This document shows positions 1 to 6,033 of a DNA stretch of 12,971 nt, in pieces. Source of the stretch: Desulfovibrionales bacterium. GTDB taxonomy: Bacteria; Desulfobacterota; Desulfovibrionia; Desulfovibrionales; Desulfomicrobiaceae. Both the position numbers and the translations under genes were made by a program. A model generated the notes under the pieces. The model did no database searches, was not told where the DNA came from, and saw only the letters and a program-made list of their open reading frames with translations. The DNA lies in NCBI GenBank assembly GCA_012727515.1, contig JAAYGZ010000245.1, forward strand, positions 1 to 12,971, in the 5' to 3' direction. Numbering within the stretch: position 1 is the first letter of the stretch; each line of letters starts with the position of its first letter.

Positions 1-4
1 AAAT

Positions 5-781
5 ATGGACAAGCAAAATAGAAATAAATTAAACCAAACGCTCCAGCAGTGGCCCACAAGTGGCCTATGTACGGCGGCCTCTCTACGCGCCCAAGGCATA
101 TCCAGTGCCTTGCTGCATCACTATGTACAGCGGCATTGGCTGGAACAGGTGGAACGCGGGGTTTACCGCCGTCCGGGTGATACGCCTGGATGGGCAGCGG
201 TATTGCATGTCGTGCAGCAGACGGAAGGCTTGCCCGTGCATGTCGGCGGGTTGACCGCGCTTGAATTACAGGGGTACGGGCATTATATGGGCGAACGGCC
301 CTTGTTTCTGTACGCGTTGCCACGTACTCGCCTGCCTGCTTGGGTTGAGGGGGCCACGGGTCGTGCAGTGCGGTTCTGCCCAACAAATTTTATGGAGAGT
401 GCTCCGGAAAACAGTCTGCACAGCATGAGAGTGGAGGGTGTCAGTGTTACCGTCTCCACACCGGAACGTGCAGCTATGGAAATGCTCTATCATGTGCCGC
501 ATGACGTAGGTTTTTCAGAGGCAATGGAAGTCGTTGGCGGTCTTGCCGTCCTGCGTGTCGATTTGATGCAGGCTTTGCTGGAAGGCTGCTCCAGCGTGAA
601 GGTTAAGCGTCTGTTTTTTTATTGTGCACGTGAAGCCGGGCACTCCTGGTATCCGGCCCTGGATCGCAGCCGTATAGACTTGGGCGCGGGCAAACGCGAA
701 CTTATCAAAGGCGGCACATTGGATAAAGAATTCCTGCTGACCGTGGCCGCGAGCCACTACCCAACGGAGATACAGTTTTGA
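5..781 (+). CDS. abiEi: AbiEi-family antitoxin / transcriptional regulator (type IV toxin-antitoxin)
   Basis: This 258-residue protein is the likely antitoxin of an AbiE module. Residues about 5-60 look like the winged-helix AbiEi N-terminal domain: an opening KLNQTLQQWP, then a helix-turn-helix-like stretch (GISSALLHHYVQ) and the family-typical phrase VERGVYRRPGD. Residues about 70-220 resemble the C-terminal antitoxin domain, including VHVGGLTALELQGYGHY and TPERAAMEMLYHV. In known AbiE systems AbiEi represses its own operon by binding inverted repeats upstream and neutralises AbiEii without forming a stable complex. Those functions are family knowledge, not shown here. The ATG at 5 begins only four bases into the window, so promoter, operator and ribosome binding site are outside and a start further upstream cannot be excluded. 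The stop overlaps the toxin start, as expected for a coupled pair. The family call rests on pattern recognition plus the partner gene. Confidence 0.85.
   Translation: MDKQNRNKLNQTLQQWPTSGLCTAASLRAQGISSALLHHYVQRHWLEQVERGVYRRPGDTPGWAAVLHVVQQTEGLPVHVGGLTALELQGYGHYMGERPLFLYALPRTRLPAWVEGATGRAVRFCPTNFMESAPENSLHSMRVEGVSVTVSTPERAAMEMLYHVPHDVGFSEAMEVVGGLAVLRVDLMQALLEGCSSVKVKRLFFYCAREAGHSWYPALDRSRIDLGAGKRELIKGGTLDKEFLLTVAASHYPTEIQF
766..770 (+). promoter_or_regulatory. ribosome binding site of the AbiEii toxin
   Basis: GGAGA lies inside the end of the antitoxin gene, 7 bases before a TTG (778) and 10 before the ATG (781). Both starts are in the same frame and differ by one residue. Its position inside the upstream gene fits coupled translation of the pair. 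Confidence 0.5.
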
Positions 782-1710
782 TGCGGGAAATGTACACTCG
801 GCAGGTCCGCCTGCTTTTACATATTTTGGACTGTCTGGAGTATGAAACTCCAACGGGAAAGCCGTTTTTTGCATTGAAAGGTGGCACGGCACTGAACTTT
901 TTTGTGCAGCCTTTCCCGCGCCTGTCAGTGGATATCGACCTGACATATTGCCCTCTGGACGAACGCGAATCGGCACTTGCCGCCATGCGTGAGTCCTTGC
1001 AACGGTTGAGCGGTATTTTACAAACCCGCCTGTCTGGTGTGCAATGCGCGCATACGCAGCCTGTAAGCGGTGACAAGCTGCTGGTGCGCCATGAAGGCGC
1101 AAGTGTCAAAGTTGAGTCCAACGGCGTGATCCGTGGTACGGTATTTCCCACGGAAGTGCTGCCTCTTAACCCGGAAGCGCAGGCCGCTTTCGGCGTTATG
1201 GTCAATACACGCTGCCTCGGTGTAGCCGACCTTTATGGCGGCAAAATCTGCGCTGCTCTGGACAGACAGCACCCGCGTGATCTCTTTGACATCTTGCCGC
1301 TGATGCGGGCGGACAGCCTGGATAAAAATACGCGCAAGGCCTTTCTGGTTTATGCCCTGAGCCACCCTCGGCCTTTGTCCGAACTGCTGGAGCCGCACCC
1401 ACAGCCGCTGGAACATATTTTTCAGACGGAGTTTACGGGAATGACCAAAGAACCGATTACCTTGCAGATGTTGGAAAAGGCCAGAATATGGTTGTTTCAG
1501 GCGGTGCATTCCGGCCTTACGGAGAACGAGCGGCGCTTTTTACTCAGTTGCAAGGCTGGGGAAGCGGATTGGAGCCTTGCCGGTCTGCCAGCTCATGTGC
1601 CGCAGCTCCCGGCAGTACGCTGGAAACTGCACAACATTGAGCAGCTGCGGCGACAGCCAAAGAAGCATAAAGTTGCCCTGATGAAGCTGGAAAAGTGCCT
1701 TGGGCTTTGA
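781..1710 (+). CDS. abiEii: AbiEii-family nucleotidyltransferase toxin
   Basis: This 309-residue protein (counted from the ATG) is the toxin partner. It has the DNA-polymerase-beta-like nucleotidyltransferase signature of AbiEii/MenT proteins: KGGTALN at residues 33-39 followed by the metal-binding pair D51-I-D53, a VKVES strand (K110, E112), and the downstream motif YGGKICAALDR...RDLFDI with K155, D167 and D170. All the catalytic residues I expect are present, so it looks intact. AbiEii proteins bind GTP, and the related MenT toxins add nucleotides to the 3' end of tRNAs and block growth; the substrate of this one is unknown. The antitoxin stop and this ATG share one base (TGATG). A TTG at 778 is an alternative start. 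The GGAGA at 766-770 is 7 bases from TTG and 10 from ATG, so spacing does not settle it. A small hairpin follows the stop codon. Confidence 0.88.
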   Translation: MREMYTRQVRLLLHILDCLEYETPTGKPFFALKGGTALNFFVQPFPRLSVDIDLTYCPLDERESALAAMRESLQRLSGILQTRLSGVQCAHTQPVSGDKLLVRHEGASVKVESNGVIRGTVFPTEVLPLNPEAQAAFGVMVNTRCLGVADLYGGKICAALDRQHPRDLFDILPLMRADSLDKNTRKAFLVYALSHPRPLSELLEPHPQPLEHIFQTEFTGMTKEPITLQMLEKARIWLFQAVHSGLTENERRFLLSCKAGEADWSLAGLPAHVPQLPAVRWKLHNIEQLRRQPKKHKVALMKLEKCLGL

Positions 1711-1927
1711 TAGGATGAACACAAGTGTGTTCCTTTCTTCTTCTGGCTTCCTTGGGCCATTTGGGCCAATTTTGAGACACTGAACCTGAAAAACAGTGAT
1801 TTCTCGTAGATGTTCAATCGTATTTATTGCTTTGATAGTATTTGATAATTTGTGATACGTGGTGAACATAACTGCGCGATTTTTAGGACTTAAAAAGTTC
1901 ATGCGCCCTGCCGGGCACACCAATAGA
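1711..1927. other. AT-rich spacer between the AbiE module and the tRNA-Pro terminator
   Basis: I see no gene here. The stretch is richer in A and T than its surroundings. It holds the small hairpin at 1717-1732, two copies of TTGGGCCA nine bases apart (1752-1759 and 1761-1768), and a GCCC/GGGC hairpin at 1905-1916 with loop TGCC. No copy of the tRNA 3' end, as expected for an attachment site, is found in it. Its composition and position fit the inner edge of inserted DNA, but this is inference. Confidence 0.4.
1717..1740 (+). terminator. possible weak terminator after abiEii
   Basis: Six bases after the toxin stop codon, GAACAC and GTGTTC (1717-1722 and 1727-1732) form a perfect 6-bp stem with loop AAGT. 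A pyrimidine tract CTTTCTTCTTC follows. The stem is short and the tract is interrupted by C, so termination here would be weak. The strong hairpin at 1928-1959 is a better end for the transcript. Confidence 0.3.
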
Positions 1928-1966
1928 AAAGGGCTTAGATGTACCAATCTAAGCCCTTTAATTTTT
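1928..1966. terminator. two-way rho-independent terminator between abiEii and tRNA-Pro
   Basis: The arms 1928-1940 and 1947-1959 are a perfect 13-bp inverted repeat (core GGGCTTAGAT / ATCTAAGCCC) with loop GTACCA. On the + strand it is followed by TTTAATTTTTT. On the - strand, the direction of the tRNA, it is followed by TTTTCTATT. It can therefore end both the AbiE transcript and the tRNA-Pro transcript, which converge here. Confidence 0.85.
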
Positions 1967-2043
1967 TGGTCGGGATGAGAGGATTTGAACCTCCGGTCTC
2001 TGCGTCCCGAACGCAGCGCTCTACCAGCCTGAGCCACATCCCG
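1967..2043 (-). tRNA. tRNA-Pro (anticodon CGG)
   Basis: The - strand folds as a 77-base tRNA that includes the encoded CCA (1967-1969). The acceptor stem is CGGGATG paired with CATCCCG, and the discriminator base is A. The D arm is GCTC/GAGC, the anticodon stem CTGCG/CGCAG with loop TTCGGGA (anticodon CGG followed by G, as in proline tRNAs), and the T arm ends in loop TTCAAAT. The C1-G72 pair with A73 is the usual identity of bacterial tRNA-Pro. A promoter lies just upstream and a hairpin terminator just downstream, so it appears to be a single-gene transcript. Confidence 0.96.
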
Positions 2044-2054
2044 TAAGGGTTGGA

Positions 2055-2083
2055 TTCATAGAGTATAGGGTTGTGCTTAGCAA
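2055..2083 (-). promoter_or_regulatory. candidate sigma-70-type promoter of tRNA-Pro
   Basis: On the - strand TTGCTA (2083-2078) and TATGAA (2060-2055) are separated by 17 bases. Each matches its consensus box at four of six positions. Transcription would begin around 2048, about five bases before the mature tRNA 5' end. A TATACT at 2067-2062 is an alternative -10 box, but I see no -35 box at the right distance for it. Confidence 0.5.
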
Positions 2084-2095
2084 GTATTTTTTTCA

Positions 2096-2161
2096 CGTGT
2101 ATCCGGGAGAGTCTGGCTGACATGCAGAACACTGGCATGGGCCAGCCCTGAAAGATACACG
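2096..2161. repeat. nested inverted repeat between the PBP gene and tRNA-Pro
   Basis: Three inverted repeats are nested: CGTGTATC/GATACACG (2096-2103 and 2154-2161), CTGGC/GCCAG (2113-2117 and 2141-2145) and CATGC/GCATG (2121-2125 and 2135-2139). CTGGC-ATGG-GCCAG (2132-2145) is a competing small hairpin. No clean T-run follows on either strand, so it is not a standard terminator. It lies downstream of the PBP stop codon and could shape the 3' end of that operon's mRNA. Function unknown. Confidence 0.5.
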
Positions 2162-2177
2162 AGCACCAGGCAGGCGT

Positions 2178-4514
2178 CTAAAAAATCTGCTTTAATAAGC
2201 TTTCTGCCCCGGCATTAGATGACCCAGGAGCAGCATCAAGTCCTTCGCCAGCATAGCTTTGCGTTGGCTCTGTGCCTGGCATAAAGGGCAGCACATAGCT
2301 TCCTTGCGTACTTGAGGACAAGGCGCCTGTACGCGCATCTACCCTGGCCATAATAATAGAAGCAGGGGCCTTAAAATTTTGTTCAGGATACTGGTCTTCA
2401 ACCTCGGAACGATATGCAATCCAGATGGGCAAGGCTGCCCGCGAACCAGTTTCAAAACGTCCCATGGGCTGCACCTGATCATAGCCCACCCAGACGCCTG
2501 TCAGGAGATACGGAGAAAAACCAATAAACCAGGCATCCTGCTCATCATTGGTTGTTCCTGTCTTTCCGGCTACTGGCCGCCCCAGAGCCTTGGCCCGTGC
2601 CGCTGTGCCGTCTTGCACGACCTGTTGCAGCAACGTGCTCACAATATAGGCATTTTCCGGACTGATAGCCGCAGATGTTTCAGGCTGGGCCGTAAAAAGT
2701 TGTTCTCCCCACGGAGAGGTCACAGATTCAATCAACCTGGGTACAACCATGGTGCCTTCATTGGCAAAAGCCGTATAAGCCTGGCACATATTAAGGGGCG
2801 TGAATTGGCCGGAGCCAAGAGACAAAGACAGGTTTGGCTCAAGTAATCCATTCAGCCCCAAAGCCTTGGCCCGTTCAATAACTGTAGTAATACCAATACG
2901 CTGGGCAATGCGGATTGTTACCAGGTTGCGGGATTTAACCAAGGCAGTGCGCAACAGAGTTGGCCCATAAAATATCCCTTCAAAATTACCAGGCTTCCAT
3001 AGCTTTCCGCTCCCGTCATCCACAACAATGGGAGCATCAAGCACGGTACTGGCTGCAGTAAAGCCATTGTCCAGGGCCGCAGAATAAACAATGGGCTTAA
3101 AAGCCGATCCTGGCTGGCGCAATGCCTGGGTTGCCCGGTTAAACTGGCTGCGGAAAAAATCATAGCCCCCGCACAACGCCAGCACTTCTCCGGTCTGTGG
3201 GTTCATGGAAACCAAAGCTCCTTCAACCTTTGGTTCCTGCTCCAAAGCCAGTTTCCAGGGCGCAGAACCGCCCTGTTCCAGCACAGAAGCCCAGACCACA
3301 TCGCCAGGCTTGAGCACAGTACGAGCATCTGCAATTTTGGCCACTTCTTCTGGAGCACGTTTCGGATTCGGATTCCGCGCCCAAGCCATGGTGCCTACGG
3401 CAATCGTACCTGTATGCGAGCCAAAGCGCACCTGGGCGCTGCCTTTGTCCACCTGCTGGACCACCACCTGTACCCACTCCCCGGCCTTGATGCCTGCGGG
3501 CACAACCTGATCATGGAGAAATTCGTCTTCTGTACCTGGGTCCAGATGTTTGACCGGCCCTTGCCAGCCATGCCGTTTTGCTGTTGCGCGCAGCCCGTTA
3601 CGCAGGGCCTCATCTGCGCGAATCTGATGCTCCATGTCCACATTGGTGCGCACCTGCAAGCCACCGGCATAGACCTCTTCTTCACTATAGCGTTCAATGA
3701 GCTGGCGGCGCACCTCTTCCAGATAATAGGGGCCGATTTTCCAGGACGGATCTTCCATGGCTGTGTAGAGCAACGGCTCTTCCACTGCCTGGCGATATTC
3801 TTCTGTTGTGATCCATCGCTGTTCGCGCAGTCTATCGAGCACATAGAGCTGGCGTTCACGCGCCCGTTCAGGATTGCGATATGGTGAATAAAGTGACGGC
3901 GCTTTGGGCAGCCCGGCCAGCAAAGCGGCCTGGGCAGTGGACAGGTCTGAAGCAGAAATACCAAAGTATTCCCGTGCTGCGGCCTCCACGCCATAGGCTT
4001 TGGCACCCAAAAAAATCTGATTAAGATAAATGGTCAGGATTTCATCCTTGCTCAGGTATCGTTCTAAACGATAGGCCAGAATAACTTCTTTAAGTTTGCG
4101 CTCATAGCTACGCTCAGGCGTCAGCAGCATGGACTTGATGACCTGCTGGGTAATGGTACTGCCGCCCTGAACAATGCCACCAGCAATAAGATTTTTCACT
4201 GCTGCGCGCACAATGCCAAGGAGATCTACACCTTCATGCTGATAAAATCCGGAATCTTCAGCCGCAAGAAAGGCTTTGACCGTGATCGGACTCATCATGG
4301 ACAAGGGAATAAGAAAGCGCTTTTCACGATAAAAATAGCCCAGAATCTGCCCGTCCCGAGCCCGAACTGTTGTTGCCAGGGGCGGAGAATAGTCGCTTAA
4401 TCTGGTAAATCCGGGCAAATCCTGCTCAGCCCATAAATACAAGCCAGCACCACCGGCCACGGCTAAAAATATACCAAACAAAAACAGAACAATACATATT
4501 TTCAAAAATTTCAT
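2178..4514 (-). CDS. mrcA: class A penicillin-binding protein (PBP1A type), bifunctional transglycosylase/transpeptidase
   Basis: This 778-residue enzyme polymerises glycan strands from lipid II and cross-links peptides at the outer face of the inner membrane. Residues 1-27 are a short cytoplasmic start and one membrane segment. The GT51 transglycosylase domain covers about 60-230: AEDSGFYQHEG with catalytic E86, GGSTITQQ at 117-124 and KEVILAYRLE at 142-151. An OB-like insert lies at about 310-420. The transpeptidase domain follows, with SxxK at S470-K473, SRN at 528-530 and KTGT at 651-654. All catalytic motifs are intact. The chosen ATG (4514) has AAGG seven bases upstream and overlaps the stop of the upstream gene as ATGA. 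An upstream in-frame start would add 11 residues but lacks a comparable site. It is the last gene of the purF-kdsD-YkgJ-PBP set. Confidence 0.95.
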   Translation of the reverse strand: MKFLKICIVLFLFGIFLAVAGGAGLYLWAEQDLPGFTRLSDYSPPLATTVRARDGQILGYFYREKRFLIPLSMMSPITVKAFLAAEDSGFYQHEGVDLLGIVRAAVKNLIAGGIVQGGSTITQQVIKSMLLTPERSYERKLKEVILAYRLERYLSKDEILTIYLNQIFLGAKAYGVEAAAREYFGISASDLSTAQAALLAGLPKAPSLYSPYRNPERARERQLYVLDRLREQRWITTEEYRQAVEEPLLYTAMEDPSWKIGPYYLEEVRRQLIERYSEEEVYAGGLQVRTNVDMEHQIRADEALRNGLRATAKRHGWQGPVKHLDPGTEDEFLHDQVVPAGIKAGEWVQVVVQQVDKGSAQVRFGSHTGTIAVGTMAWARNPNPKRAPEEVAKIADARTVLKPGDVVWASVLEQGGSAPWKLALEQEPKVEGALVSMNPQTGEVLALCGGYDFFRSQFNRATQALRQPGSAFKPIVYSAALDNGFTAASTVLDAPIVVDDGSGKLWKPGNFEGIFYGPTLLRTALVKSRNLVTIRIAQRIGITTVIERAKALGLNGLLEPNLSLSLGSGQFTPLNMCQAYTAFANEGTMVVPRLIESVTSPWGEQLFTAQPETSAAISPENAYIVSTLLQQVVQDGTAARAKALGRPVAGKTGTTNDEQDAWFIGFSPYLLTGVWVGYDQVQPMGRFETGSRAALPIWIAYRSEVEDQYPEQNFKAPASIIMARVDARTGALSSSTQGSYVLPFMPGTEPTQSYAGEGLDAAPGSSNAGAESLLKQIF

Positions 4515-5050
4515 GCATTCACCTTGGAAAGATGCAGACCTGCGCACAGAGTGGAAAATAAGGACAGCACTTCAGCCTGAGTTGTGTGCATGGCGGTCAG
4601 CATGTTTCGGGCAGACAGGCATTGGGCATGGGCCAGACATTCTGGCGCAGCAAACCAGGTCAATTGCCCACGCAGCACCCACAATGGAAAAAGCTGACAA
4701 TAGGTTGGCCGCAGTGCCCGGTCCAGGACACAACCTGCTGGCCCAAGAAACACACATTGTCTGGTCTGGGTAATGGCCAGGCGCCAATGAAAGCCAGACT
4801 CAGGAAAAGCAGTCTGCACTGTATATTCTGGCAACAGCACGCCAAGCTGCTGCACAAAGCCGGGGGTATTGGGCGCAAAAACAAAACACTGCGCATGAGC
4901 AGCGTCAGCAGCCACGATGCGCTCTCGCTCCACATCAGAAAGAGGAAAACAGAATTCTTCATCGCCTGTGTCAGAGAGTTCGCAACAGGTACGCCCTTGC
5001 CCGGCGCATTGCAGACATATGTCAGGATGCACAAATAACGAATCAGTCAT
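4511..5050 (-). CDS. YkgJ-like cysteine-cluster protein (putative Fe-S or zinc binding)
   Basis: This 179-residue soluble protein resembles the CxxCxxCC / YkgJ family, small proteins thought to bind a metal or Fe-S cluster and with no settled function. It has C12 and C15, then the pair C22-C23, then a middle group C99, C107 and C118 in the family-typical context GCVLDRALRPTYCQLFPLW, and later C138 and C144. There is no signal peptide or membrane segment. The start ATG at 5050 overlaps the kdsD stop by four bases, and its own stop overlaps the PBP start by four bases, so it is coupled on both sides. That position between a Kdo-pathway enzyme and a cell-wall synthase is odd for a metal protein and gives no clear clue to its role. 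I trust the family call more than any function. Confidence 0.8.
   Translation of the reverse strand: MTDSLFVHPDICLQCAGQGRTCCELSDTGDEEFCFPLSDVERERIVAADAAHAQCFVFAPNTPGFVQQLGVLLPEYTVQTAFPESGFHWRLAITQTRQCVFLGPAGCVLDRALRPTYCQLFPLWVLRGQLTWFAAPECLAHAQCLSARNMLTAMHTTQAEVLSLFSTLCAGLHLSKVNA
4522..4525 (-). promoter_or_regulatory. ribosome binding site that fixes the PBP start
   Basis: AAGG lies seven bases before the ATG at 4514, inside the last codons of the upstream cysteine-cluster gene. It supports this ATG over the longer in-frame start that would end at 4547. Confidence 0.6.
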
Positions 5051-6033
5051 GCCTGCCCCGCAGCAGAAAATTGTACCCGCCCCTGGCCCAACACATCATG
5101 CATATGCACCATGCCAAGCAATGTCTTGTCCTTGTCAACCACCGGCAACACAGTAATGGCCCGGCACTCCATCACATCAAGCACCTGGGCGGCCCGCTGC
5201 TGAGGCAGAACATATAGCGGCTCGGCATTCATCACTGCATCCACAGGCTCGTGCATATGCAAACGCTGCGCACAAACAAGCCTGCGCACATCGCCATCAG
5301 TTATAATTCCTGCCAGACGGTCCTGATGCAGAATGCACACACAGCCCAATTTTCCTGCATTCAGCACATGCAGGGCCTGTTCCAAAGGCGTGCCCAGGGC
5401 CACCACAGGCAAATGCGCAGTGCGCATGAGCGTTGCAACGCGCAAACTCAGGCGCTGCCCCAGAGATCCACCTGGATGAAAACGGCGAAAGTCTTCTATG
5501 GCAAAGGATTTCCAGTCAATAAGGCACACGGCCAAAGCATCGCCCACAGCCAGGGTCGCGGTGGTGCTGGCAGTGGGTGCAACGCCAAGGGGACAGGCCT
5601 CAGCAGGAACCGCGCAATTAATGACCACATCACACAGGGCTGCCATGGACGAGCCAGAATTGCCGGTCAGGCCAATCACCCCGCCAGACAAGGAACGCAA
5701 ACTGGGTAAAATAGCGTTAAGCTCGTCAGTTTCACCAGAATTTGATATGGCCAGGATCAGGTCATCGGCACGGATCATGCCCAGGTCGCCATGCGCTCCT
5801 TCCACAGGATGCAGAAAAAAAGCAGGCGTGCCAGTGCTGCTCAGGGTCGCGGCAATTTTCCGGCCCACAAGCCCGGATTTACCCAGTCCGGAAACAACCA
5901 CCCGTCCCTGGCACCCGGCCAGCATGGTCAGCGCCTGAACAAACTCCGGCCCCAAACGGTCGCGCACAGCTTCCAGGCCATCAATCTCAATATTGAGAAC
6001 CCCACGAGCCTTGCCCAGCCAGTCTGTTGTCAT
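5047..6033 (-). CDS. kdsD: D-arabinose-5-phosphate isomerase, KpsF/GutQ family
   Basis: This 328-residue enzyme interconverts ribulose-5-phosphate and arabinose-5-phosphate, the first step towards Kdo, the inner-core sugar of lipopolysaccharide. An SIS sugar-isomerase domain spans about residues 30-170 (SGLGKSG, HPVEGAHGDLGMI, ISNSGETDE), and two CBS domains follow at about 200-315 (ending DGDVRRL and LLGMVHMHDVL). Residues matching those reported as catalytic in the E. coli enzyme are all present with a constant offset of seven: K52, E104, E145 and H186. The ATG at 6033 shares one base with the purF stop (TGATG) and has GGAG eight bases upstream. The GTG nine bases earlier would sit against that GGAG, so it is rejected. 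GutQ or KpsF paralogues share this layout, but linkage to housekeeping genes favours the KdsD role. Confidence 0.92.
   Translation of the reverse strand: MTTDWLGKARGVLNIEIDGLEAVRDRLGPEFVQALTMLAGCQGRVVVSGLGKSGLVGRKIAATLSSTGTPAFFLHPVEGAHGDLGMIRADDLILAISNSGETDELNAILPSLRSLSGGVIGLTGNSGSSMAALCDVVINCAVPAEACPLGVAPTASTTATLAVGDALAVCLIDWKSFAIEDFRRFHPGGSLGQRLSLRVATLMRTAHLPVVALGTPLEQALHVLNAGKLGCVCILHQDRLAGIITDGDVRRLVCAQRLHMHEPVDAVMNAEPLYVLPQQRAAQVLDVMECRAITVLPVVDKDKTLLGMVHMHDVLGQGRVQFSAAGQA

Noticed and set aside
1752..1768. Direct repeat TTGGGCCA as a possible attachment site or CRISPR start
   Set aside because: Only two short copies with a one-base gap; no link to the tRNA sequence and no further units.
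1905..1916. GCCC-TGCC-GGGC hairpin as a terminator
   Set aside because: Four base pairs with no adjacent T-run on either strand; the 13-bp hairpin beside it explains termination better.
1..1966. A second copy of the tRNA-Pro 3' end as an island boundary
   Set aside because: I looked for the tRNA 3' sequence in the AbiE region and spacer and did not find it; if present it lies outside the window.
1540..2037. - strand frame of 165 codons running through the tRNA, the terminator and the 3' end of abiEii
   Set aside because: It would translate a tRNA gene and a terminator hairpin and overlaps the C-terminus of a clear nucleotidyltransferase, so it is not a gene.
3414..3887. + strand open frame of 157 codons opposite the PBP gene
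   Set aside because: It lies wholly over the linker and insert region of an intact PBP frame; no motif, no upstream signals.
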